Shown in pieces: positions 1-5,292 of a DNA stretch of 13,376 nt. Every line of letters starts with the position of its first letter. The first letter of the stretch is position 1. The stretch is from positions 1 to 13,376 of the forward strand of contig CAZKKX010000061.1 in NCBI GenBank assembly GCA_964553505.1, written 5' to 3'. Source of the stretch: JAENZQ01 sp964553505. GTDB taxonomy: Bacteria; Bacillota; Clostridia; Peptostreptococcales; JAAYPU01. The position numbers and the translations under genes were made by a program. The notes under the pieces are model-generated. The model had not been told where the DNA came from, searched no databases, and was given only the letters and a program-made list of their open reading frames with translations.

Positions 1-475
1 CTATCATTTTTGTTTTAAGCAGTTCTCCTGCCCTTTTAAGCTGTGTACGTATAGTTGCATCCTTTCTGTTTAACAGTTTTGCAATTTCCGAGGTGCTGTA
101 GTTTTCAAAATAATACAAATACATAACACTTCGGTACTTCATGGGAAGCTCCAAGACTAATGATACGACCTGTTTATTATTCTTGTCTTTTATAGGCAGA
201 GCCGCTTCATCCATACGGCAAAACCGTTTTTTCCATGGACTCCGCAAGAAGTCTTTGCATTCATTAATGGTTACTCTGATAATCCAAGCCTTTTCATGTT
301 CGGAATCCACAAAAGCCTCTTTTCGCTTTAAAATCTTTATAAAAACATTCTGGCACATATCCTGTGCGTCAAATATATTTTTAACGTATGTCAGTGAAAG
401 CCTTAAAACCATATCAGAGTACTTGTGAATCAACCTGGAAATGTAATCGTCCGTACGCAACGGTTCTATTGTCAT
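1..475 (-). CDS. ECF-type RNA polymerase sigma factor (C-terminus cut by window edge)
   Basis: The reverse complement reads from ATG at 475 to the window edge without a stop, giving 158 codons; ECF sigma factors usually have about 160-190 residues, so only a short tail is missing. Region 2 is visible in the first half (FDAQDMCQNVFIKI, the usual position of the D-x-x-Q-x-x-F core-binding helix). Region 4 is in the second half: LPMKYRSVMYLYYFENYST followed by the helix-turn-helix SEIAKLLNRKDATIRTQLKR, which in this family reads the -35 element. The start is set by AAGGAGAGTT (481-490) six bases upstream. The gene would direct core polymerase to a small regulon, often including its own operon, and an anti-sigma gene commonly follows; that would lie beyond the left edge. 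Family assignment is firm; the regulon and signal cannot be read from here. Confidence 0.93.
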   Translation of the reverse strand, partial: MTIEPLRTDDYISRLIHKYSDMVLRLSLTYVKNIFDAQDMCQNVFIKILKRKEAFVDSEHEKAWIIRVTINECKDFLRSPWKKRFCRMDEAALPIKDKNNKQVVSLVLELPMKYRSVMYLYYFENYSTSEIAKLLNRKDATIRTQLKRAGELLKTKMI

Positions 476-504
476 TTAATAACTCTCCTTTTATAATGCA
501 TTTA

Positions 505-537
505 GGTTAATAAAGGTAACCAATAACTCTTTATTGG
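505..537 (-). other. Overlapping alternative hairpins in the sigma factor leader
   Basis: Three short inverted repeats share bases: GGTTA/TAACC (505-509 with 517-521), CCAATAA/TTATTGG (520-526 with 531-537, 4-base loop) and AATAAAG/CTTTATT (509-515 with 529-535). The second and third cannot form together. They lie in the presumed leader 30-60 bases before the start. Stems are only 5-7 bp and AT-rich, so a regulatory role is unproven. Confidence 0.25.
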
Positions 538-576
538 CTGCAATTTGACTTTCTATAGTTGGACTTTCACTCTTAA

Positions 577-604
577 TACGATTGGAAATGCAAAAAATGT
601 TTCA
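577..604 (-). promoter_or_regulatory. Candidate ECF-type promoter of the sigma factor gene
   Basis: On the minus strand TGAAAC (599-604) is followed 18 bases later by CGTA (577-580). TGAAAC and CGTA are the -35 and -10 elements of ECF promoters such as those of Bacillus SigW, where the spacer is usually 16. The element lies about 100 bases upstream of the sigma factor start, which would fit autoregulation. The spacer is two bases longer than usual, so this is tentative. Confidence 0.35.
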
Positions 605-612
605 ATGTATAA

Positions 613-819
613 ATATTTTTACATAAAAACCTTTTTGTCAGGAATAATTGTGGTGCTGATATTGCATGCTTTGTAAAAGATGTGTCTCAACTGGTTACAG
701 GGATTCCGATAGTAAGAAAATCTATTTATAATAAAATTGATTTTCAGGGAAGAAAGACAATAATAGAAAATGAGCTTGTAATTTTCATTATCCCTTCAAC
801 GCCAATGTACTTATTCTGA
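613..819 (+). pseudogene. Unassigned gene remnant (C-terminal open frame without a start)
   Basis: An open plus-strand frame runs from just after the stop at 610 to TGA at 817-819. It has no plausible start with a ribosome site. From about 640 the translation looks protein-like rather than random: GADIACFVKDVSQLVTGIP is followed by RKSIYNKIDFQGRKTIIENE and ends in IIPSTPMYLF. I do not recognise the family. Its end overlaps the 3' end of the GGDEF gene tail to tail by nine bases (811-819). The most economical reading is the 3' end of a gene whose 5' part was lost; a chance open frame is possible, since it has only 68 codons. The rest of 476-810 holds only the sigma factor leader and promoter candidate. 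Confidence 0.3.
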
Positions 820-1916
820 TTGATTATTTTTCACGCTATACATTTTTGTATCAGCCTTTTTAATCAATTTGTCCAAAGAATCGCCATCTTCAGGGAATTT
901 GGAATAACCAATACTAACACCTAAGAAGGGAATATTCATTGCAAAACGATTTGAAATTTTTCCGTTAAATGTTGAAAAGAATAAGTCTATTCTTACTTCT
1001 CTATATATACAAACAAATTCATCTCCGGACATTCTATAAAGATTACCTTTGTTACCTACTGTTTCTATTGTTGCTTTAGTAAACTGTTTTAGATATTCAT
1101 CCCCAACTGAATGACCGTATGCATCATTTACTTTTTTTAAATTATCAAGATCCATATATATTATTGTAAAAGGGGTATTTTGGGAAATGAGCTCCTCAAA
1201 GTCCATAAAGGCTGACAATCTATTCTTTATTCCAGTTAGAGTATCCGTATAGGCAAGATACTTGAGGAAATTTATACTTTTTGAATTTTTACAATTATAT
1301 AAATTAAGTGATAACTAATAGCGGCTGTTATTGCAATTAATACTACGATTATTACCTTCCAAAAAGTATTTGAACTTTCTCTAAAATATACAATAATTAT
1401 AGAAACAGTTGCAAACTCTACTAAACTAAGCATAATGAGATATTTATTCATTACACTTGGAATGTTCTTAAGTATATATAAAAATTTATTATTTGCGAAA
1501 TTTATGATAACAGGAGTGCTGAAAAAATAAATTAGGGTTTGAATGATTAAAGCAGTCTTAAACTGATTTTGTAATGCAAATGATGAGGTGATTTGAATTG
1601 ATAAGTAAGTCACAGTCATTGTATGAATCCATGAAAAAAACATTATGGCTAAAGTTTTACTTGAAGATTCATGATACAAATATTTTAAAGGGAAAAAATA
1701 CGTTAACCCAAGTAATATCAAAAAACCTCCATTAACATATGTTAATTGGAATTTAAACCTGGTTAAAAATGCAAACAAGAAAATTGAAACTGTAAAAAGA
1801 GTTAAAACACCAACAATTCTTATTATTGAATATTTCCTTTGGGAACAAAGATGTGAGGTTATTAAGTTCACAAACAACATTTCTAAAAATATAAAAATTC
1901 TTGCTAATTGTTCCAA
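811..1916 (-). pseudogene. Membrane-anchored GGDEF diguanylate cyclase, split by a frameshift
   Basis: Two minus-strand frames make one gene. The upstream frame (1916 to the stop at 1272-1274) encodes about 214 residues with some six hydrophobic segments, a membrane sensor module. The downstream frame (811 to about 1280) encodes a full GGDEF domain: YLAYTDTLTGIKNR, then MDLDNLKKVNDAYGHSVGDE, then the active-site loop RMSGDEF, ending near ADTKMYS. The domain's natural beginning lies in the frame the membrane part fails to enter. Adding one A to the five-A tract at 1278-1282 (coding strand) restores the join as KSINFLKYLAYTDT. GGDEF enzymes make cyclic di-GMP from two GTP. The loop is SGDEF rather than GGDEF, and the inhibitory RxxD site upstream is absent (NKGN). 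The start is probably TTG at 1914-1916 behind AGAGGAGAGAG, since the ATG at 1970 has no ribosome site. Real mutation or sequencing error cannot be told apart here. Confidence 0.8.
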
Positions 1917-1981
1917 AACTCTCTCCTCTTTCAAAAAAGTGTATTTAAGATAAACTTGGTACAAAAACATTTCAAGATGCT

Positions 1982-2317
1982 CTAAAGCCTTTCTTGAATA
2001 TGCAAGTGTTCATCTCCCCATTCTTTTATTAATAACATAATAGGTTTTAAGCTTTTGCCATCTTGGGTTAATGAATATTCTACTTTTGGAGGTACTTGTG
2101 AATAAACTTTTCTATTTACGATACCATAACTTTCAAATTTTTTAAGCTGTTGTATTAGCATTTTTTCTGTAATTCCAGGTATTTTTTTTCTAATCTCTCC
2201 AAAACGCAAAGATCCATTTTGTAAAGTCCATAAAATCCACATGCTCCATTTACCACTAATTAAATCGATTGTAAAATCTATAGGGCAAGTATATATCTTT
2301 TTACTCATTGTGGCCAT
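1982..2317 (-). CDS. HxlR-family winged-helix transcriptional regulator
   Basis: 111 residues, the normal size for the family. It opens with the characteristic Cys-Pro segment (YTCPIDFTIDLISGKWSMWIL), followed by the winged-helix core LRFGEIRKKIPGITEKMLIQ with QLKKFESYGIVNRKVY as the second part, and the wing VPPKVEYSLTQDGKSL. HxlR/MarR-like regulators often sense electrophiles or redox change through the N-terminal cysteine and bind DNA as dimers; only one cysteine (residue 11) is seen here. ATG at 2317 follows AAGGAGG with seven bases between. The gene is divergent from a flavin-reductase-family gene, a common pairing in which the regulator controls its neighbour; that target is an inference. 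The GGDEF gene lies 65 bases downstream. Confidence 0.93.
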   Translation of the reverse strand: MATMSKKIYTCPIDFTIDLISGKWSMWILWTLQNGSLRFGEIRKKIPGITEKMLIQQLKKFESYGIVNRKVYSQVPPKVEYSLTQDGKSLKPIMLLIKEWGDEHLHIQERL

Positions 2318-2352
2318 AAAATACCTCCTTTTATCCTTACATTTTATATAGT

Positions 2353-2381
2353 ATTATACAAAAAAGTAGGTACTTGTTCAA
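2353..2381 (-). promoter_or_regulatory. SigA-type promoter of the HxlR regulator
   Basis: On the minus strand TTGAAC (2376-2381) and a perfect TATAAT (2353-2358) are separated by 17 bases, the ideal vegetative spacing. The -35 overlaps the plus-strand -35 of the divergent gene, so one bound repressor could shut both. Confidence 0.7.
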
Positions 2382-2404
2382 TAGGTAGTATTAATATAAA
2401 GTAC
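2370..2404 (+). promoter_or_regulatory. Promoter and possible operator of the flavin reductase gene
   Basis: TTGTTC (2374-2379) and TATAAA (2395-2400) form a plus-strand promoter with a short 15-base spacer. Such short spacing often marks promoters needing an activator or DNA distortion. An inverted repeat GTACTT (2370-2375) / AAGTAC (2399-2404) brackets the promoter, and TAGGTA occurs twice (2367-2372 and 2382-2387). These are plausible HxlR contact sites, but no match to a known HxlR operator was confirmed. Confidence 0.4.
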
Positions 2405-2435
2405 TCTTATAAAAAAAATTAGGAGGATGCATGCA

Positions 2436-3017
2436 GTGAACAAAATAAAAGTTGGCAATAAAAATTATCTTTACCCAGTTCCTACAGTACTTGTTGGTGC
2501 AAATGTTAACGGTAACCCGAATTATTTAAATGTATCATATTGTGGCATAGTAAACCGGGTTCCTGCTATGATTTCAATTTCACTCAATAAATTTCATTAT
2601 ACTTGTAACGGAATTAGGGAGAATAACTCCTTTAGTATTAATATTCCATCAGCAGAAATGTTAGAGGTTACAGATTATTGCGGGATTGTGTCTGGAAAAG
2701 ATGTTAACAAGGCAAAGCTTTTTAATATTTTTTACGGGGATTGCAATAATGCGCCAATGATACAAGAATGTCCCGTCAGTATTGAATGTAGCGTTATCCA
2801 TGAACTAGATCTTGGTGGAAGCAATATAATTTTTATAGGAAAAGTAGTAGAAACATATACGGAGGAAAGATACCTTACACATAATGTTTTTGATTTGAAA
2901 AAGATTAACCCTATTTTGCTTTCTGTATACGAGTTTAACTATTATAGTGTAGGAGAAAAAATAGGGAAGGCTTGGGAAGTAGGTAAAAATCTAAAGAAAA
3001 AGAGAGTGAAGGTTTAG
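2436..3017 (+). CDS. Flavin reductase family protein (FMN-binding split barrel)
   Basis: About 194 residues with the layout of the flavin reductase-like domain. An N-terminal strand (YPVPTVLVGANVNGNPNYLN) leads into the flavin-binding stretch VSYCGIVNRVPAMISISLN, with the typical SINIPSAEML and DYCGIVSGKDVNK segments, and it ends in the NYYSVGEKIGKAWEVGKNLK tail seen in clostridial members. Such proteins bind FMN and use NAD(P)H to reduce flavin or, in some cases, other substrates; the true substrate here is unknown. The AGGAGG at 2421-2426 touches the ATG at 2427 directly, so that codon is too close; GTG at 2436, nine bases downstream, is the better start. The gene is probably controlled by the divergent HxlR regulator. 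Three cysteines early in the chain (SYCG, YTCN, DYCG) are notable for a redox protein. Confidence 0.9.
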   Translation: MNKIKVGNKNYLYPVPTVLVGANVNGNPNYLNVSYCGIVNRVPAMISISLNKFHYTCNGIRENNSFSINIPSAEMLEVTDYCGIVSGKDVNKAKLFNIFYGDCNNAPMIQECPVSIECSVIHELDLGGSNIIFIGKVVETYTEERYLTHNVFDLKKINPILLSVYEFNYYSVGEKIGKAWEVGKNLKKKRVKV

Positions 3018-3087
3018 AACTTAGTGTTGAAAAAGGAATAAAATCGGCAAACTATCAATACCATAAAAAATGGTAAAAGGTGAGAAT

Positions 3088-3159
3088 ATGCCAATAATAC
3101 AAATGTGTTTTTCAGTGGTTCCGAACCGTCTCCTGTGTTTGTGCTGTCATTTTCGATAA
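3088..3159 (+). pseudogene. Possible truncated tautomerase gene start
   Basis: A ribosome site AAAAGGTGAG (3075-3084) precedes ATG at 3088 and the peptide begins MPIIQM, then breaks into cysteine-rich nonsense and stops at 3157. 4-Oxalocrotonate tautomerases begin MPIIQ or MPIVQ because Pro-1 is the catalytic base, and they are about 60-80 residues long. The position directly behind a flavin reductase gene would suit an operon partner. The similarity stops near 3105, just before a palindromic repeat-like sequence, so a deletion or insertion may have cut the gene. Only six residues match, so the call is weak; an unrelated tiny ORF is the alternative. Confidence 0.35.
3111..3146. repeat. Palindromic repeat-like element (GGTTCCGAACC core)
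   Basis: A perfect 11-base palindrome GGTTCCGAACC (3117-3127) is followed by GTCTCCTGTGTTTGTG. The order GAACC then GTCTCC resembles GAACC then TGTCCCCC in the repeat at 9378-9432, and I recall similar GAACCGTCCCC-type repeats scattered in Firmicute genomes. The similarity is short, and membership of a genome-wide repeat family cannot be shown from one window. Confidence 0.35.
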
Positions 3160-3196
3160 GGTTGTCTTTTGGGGATTTTCTATAAACATTATCTCA

Positions 3197-4756
3197 TCAT
3201 GTTTTAGGAGCACCGACTGCAATTTGTTCTGAGGATTCAATGATTTTCTCAAGTTTCGCAATTGTATCTTTTTTTTGATTCTTGCCTTTGGATTCTTTGC
3301 GCAATACAAAGCTTACATACTCCCAAAAAGCGGCAGACATGTTGTTTTCATTGGTAGCAAAAACCACAGATGGGGGTGATGTTTTTCCAAAGATTACTCC
3401 TACATCCTCTTTGACATAGATCATAGATCCTGTTGTTTCAGGACCATTAATAAGATAGACATTGTAATTATCAAAGGTCTTGAGCAGTTCTATAATATTT
3501 TGAAGATGCCTGTTAAGTTCCGCAGATGTATAAAATAGTGAAGTGTTACATAATATATCAGAAAAGCTGAGCATAATTTGACCACTTAGTATTTTTTGTA
3601 AATCAGGAATTGTAATAATTTCTGTAAATTTTTGTTTTAGTAAGCGTTCTTCAAATTTTTTCACTCTTGTTTCTTGGTAAGTTAACATTTGGTATTTATT
3701 ATTACTTTCCATGCGTGAAAGAATACTTTCTGTAACATCAATAGGCATAGTTATGTTTGAAAGCACGTCTGTTTTTACAATGCTGTCCGCCTCCTCATTA
3801 TCAAATTCTTCAAGAATGGGCAAAAAATCTTCCTTGCTTTCAGGTGTAAAAATACGCATAAGCGGTCTACAGAGGGAAAGAAAATTATTATATTCCTGGC
3901 TGAGAGCGGAGATGGTGTCTTTATCTGTAAAAAGAAAGTTTGCTGCATTTCTTGTTTCATTTCCTACGGAATTTGAAGTTACAGCGACAGTATGAGGTGC
4001 AATAAACAATGTTCGCTTAAAGACCCTGTCGCGAATTTTCGGATAATAGTACGGCTCTATGGCGCCTGTCATATAAATAGGCACCCACTCTTTAACAGCT
4101 GAAAATAGTTCATCATGACTGCGCGTAACAGAGTGAACAATCTTTACTTTATTACCATGCATTATTACTTGGGAGAAAAGCGCTGACCATTTTGCAGTAA
4201 ACTCAGGGTTTTCAGTCAACCAATACATGCTCTCATCGCTATATAAAAGCAATGTTTGAGGATTTTTTTCTTTTAAAATGAGAGAAAAAGCAGACAAGAC
4301 TGCATTTCTTTTACCTTCAATACCATAAAACACTTGCGCATCAGATGATAAATTTTCATTGATTATTGAAGTATCAACGTCTGAAATCTGTGGGGGTTTT
4401 TTAAATTTAAACTGCGCTATATTATCTACAAAATTTTTAATAACATTTGTATCGTTTGTTTTATCTGCCAGAAACCATTCATAAATCAGGGTTGTAACTT
4501 CCCCTATATCTGATGGTAAATTTTTCATTGAGACTTTAAGCCCTTCACTCAGGGCAGCCTTTTGATATTCTTCTCTACAATTTCTAGCAAAATATGCGGC
4601 CATAGACATAATATAATTTTCTTTCTTTGCGGGGGTACGTACTCCTCTACGCAAGCGGCTGACAAAAGATGGGTCAAGGGAAACATTTCGTGCAAGAGCA
4701 ATGTTTGATGTATTTGTGATTTTCATCAGAATATCGAGCTTTTCTCCAAACTTCAA
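3197..4756 (-). CDS. HTH-type (XRE-like) regulator with large unassigned C-terminal part
   Basis: 519 residues from TTG at 4754-4756, chosen because GGAGGTG stands six bases upstream and a good promoter lies behind it. The longer frame back to 4867 would have to translate the promoter and palindromes. Residues about 1-45 look like a Cro/CI-type helix-turn-helix: KLDILMKITNTSNIALARNV then SLDPSFVSRLRRGVRTP, the usual recognition-helix pattern. A conserved-looking MAAYFARNCREEYQ segment follows. The middle, about residues 150-310, alternates predicted strands and helices (TLLLYSDESMYWL, VKIVHSVTR, YPKIRDRVFKRTLFI, TVAVTSNSV) and could be a ligand-sensing domain; TrmB-type or PLD-like folds come to mind, but I cannot assign one. 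No membrane segment or signal peptide is seen. It is divergent from a small protein and a giant SLH protein, which it may control. It probably also regulates itself through the palindromes at 4814-4849. Confidence 0.8.
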   Translation of the reverse strand: MKFGEKLDILMKITNTSNIALARNVSLDPSFVSRLRRGVRTPAKKENYIMSMAAYFARNCREEYQKAALSEGLKVSMKNLPSDIGEVTTLIYEWFLADKTNDTNVIKNFVDNIAQFKFKKPPQISDVDTSIINENLSSDAQVFYGIEGKRNAVLSAFSLILKEKNPQTLLLYSDESMYWLTENPEFTAKWSALFSQVIMHGNKVKIVHSVTRSHDELFSAVKEWVPIYMTGAIEPYYYPKIRDRVFKRTLFIAPHTVAVTSNSVGNETRNAANFLFTDKDTISALSQEYNNFLSLCRPLMRIFTPESKEDFLPILEEFDNEEADSIVKTDVLSNITMPIDVTESILSRMESNNKYQMLTYQETRVKKFEERLLKQKFTEIITIPDLQKILSGQIMLSFSDILCNTSLFYTSAELNRHLQNIIELLKTFDNYNVYLINGPETTGSMIYVKEDVGVIFGKTSPPSVVFATNENNMSAAFWEYVSFVLRKESKGKNQKKDTIAKLEKIIESSEQIAVGAPKT

Positions 4757-4776
4757 ATATAACACCTCCAAGCACA

Positions 4777-4805
4777 ATTTTAACACAGAGAAAATAACAT
4801 AGCAA
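4777..4805 (-). promoter_or_regulatory. Promoter of the XRE-like regulator
   Basis: On the minus strand TTGCTA (4800-4805) and TAAAAT (4777-4782) are 17 bases apart, and TG one base before the -10 makes it an extended -10. The transcript would begin near 4770, leaving a leader of roughly 15 bases with the GGAGGTG ribosome site. This supports TTG at 4756 as the start. Confidence 0.65.
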
Positions 4806-4813
4806 TATTTGTT

Positions 4814-4849
4814 GGCACGGATCGTGCCTTCATTTGGCAATGCCAAATG
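4814..4849. promoter_or_regulatory. Two tandem perfect palindromes, probable operators
   Basis: GGCACG-GAT-CGTGCC (4814-4828) and, two bases further on, CATTTGGCA-A-TGCCAAATG (4831-4849) are both perfect inverted repeats, with 6-bp and 9-bp arms. They share the half-site core GGCA/TGCC. They end eight bases upstream of the regulator's -35 and also precede the divergent small-protein and SLH genes. The position suits an autoregulatory or activator site. No T-tract follows either one, so they are not terminators. Confidence 0.6.
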
Positions 4850-4904
4850 GCTCAAAGATATTTTCATTAAGAGTTAGAGTAGTAAAATTTGGGTAGAGGT
4901 GATT

Positions 4905-4921
4905 TTTGTGACATTTGTGAC
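4905..4921 (+). promoter_or_regulatory. Direct repeat TTTGTGAC upstream of the small protein
   Basis: TTTGTGAC occurs at 4905-4912 and again at 4914-4921, nine bases apart, and GTGAC recurs at 5229-5233 before the SLH gene. A TAAAAT at 4883-4888 could be a -10, but its -35 is poor. This may be a half-site array; the 4857-4991 stretch otherwise holds only a leader-like sequence. Confidence 0.3.
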
Positions 4922-4991
4922 GTATGAGATTAGATTTAAGACCGGTTTTTTTAAAACTCAATGTTATATTCTTAATATTTTTGAAAGGAAA

Positions 4992-5207
4992 ATGATTCTG
5001 ACTCCAAGGGAAAAAGACAAGCTTGAACAGATTGTTATCATAGACAAAGATTTGATAGCAGTAGAAATAATCAACAAAGACTCAAGTGGAGCCGAAATAG
5101 AAATCAAAACAAAAAATGAAAGCTATTTTGGAATCATAACAACCGGCATTGACCAGCTTCTTTTAACTCTCATCAGAGAATTTGGTAATAAAATTACTGT
5201 TATATAG
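4992..5207 (+). CDS. Small acidic protein of unknown function
   Basis: 71 residues from ATG at 4992, preceded by GAAAGGAAA at close spacing. The chain is rich in Asp, Glu, Lys and Ile with no cysteine, signal peptide or membrane segment. It seems to fold as a short helix (LTPREKDKLEQ) followed by strands around DKDLIAVEIINKDSSGAEIE and a C-terminal helix DQLLLTLIREFG. An in-frame GTG at 4908 sits behind a better ribosome site (AGAGGTGAT) and would add 28 residues, but the added stretch looks like translated leader. The gene stands 85 bases before the SLH protein gene on the same strand, so co-transcription is likely. The opening MILTPREKDKL resembles the start of the urease gamma subunit, but the rest does not. 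I do not recognise a family. Confidence 0.6.
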   Translation: MILTPREKDKLEQIVIIDKDLIAVEIINKDSSGAEIEIKTKNESYFGIITTGIDQLLLTLIREFGNKITVI

Positions 5208-5244
5208 AACATTAACCGAGAAGGGAGTGTGACAATCCGGAAAT

Positions 5245-5280
5245 TATAATCTATCTATTGATTTACAAGTGTATTGTAAA
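5245..5280 (+). promoter_or_regulatory. -10-like element and inverted repeat before the SLH gene
   Basis: A perfect TATAAT lies at 5245-5250, though no convincing -35 is seen 17 bases upstream. Between it and the gene is an inverted repeat TTTACAA (5262-5268) / TTGTAAA (5274-5280) with a 5-base loop, directly before the ribosome site GAGGAGG. It could be an operator or a leader hairpin that shields the ribosome site. Confidence 0.35.
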
Positions 5281-5292
5281 GAGGAGGTTAGT

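Noticed and set aside
141..428. Plus-strand ORF of 95 residues
   Set aside because: It lies antisense inside the sigma factor gene, whose minus-strand translation shows clear family motifs and a ribosome site.
1272..1300. Programmed -1 ribosomal frameshift in the GGDEF gene
   Set aside because: The A-tracts do not match the X-XXY-YYZ slippery heptamer in the right frame, and no strong downstream pseudoknot is evident; a mutation or read error is simpler.
3060..3074. ACCAT/ATGGT hairpin after the flavin reductase as a terminator
   Set aside because: The stem is only five AT-rich base pairs and an A-run rather than a T-run follows on the coding strand.
4757..4867. N-terminal extension of the XRE-like regulator to 556 residues
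   Set aside because: It would translate through the promoter and both palindromes, and no ribosome site precedes it; TTG at 4756 has GGAGGTG and starts the HTH correctly.
4899..4991. Longer start (GTG at 4899 or 4908) for the small protein
   Set aside because: The added residues look like translated leader including the TTTGTGAC repeat; kept only as an alternative because the GTG at 4908 has a good ribosome site.
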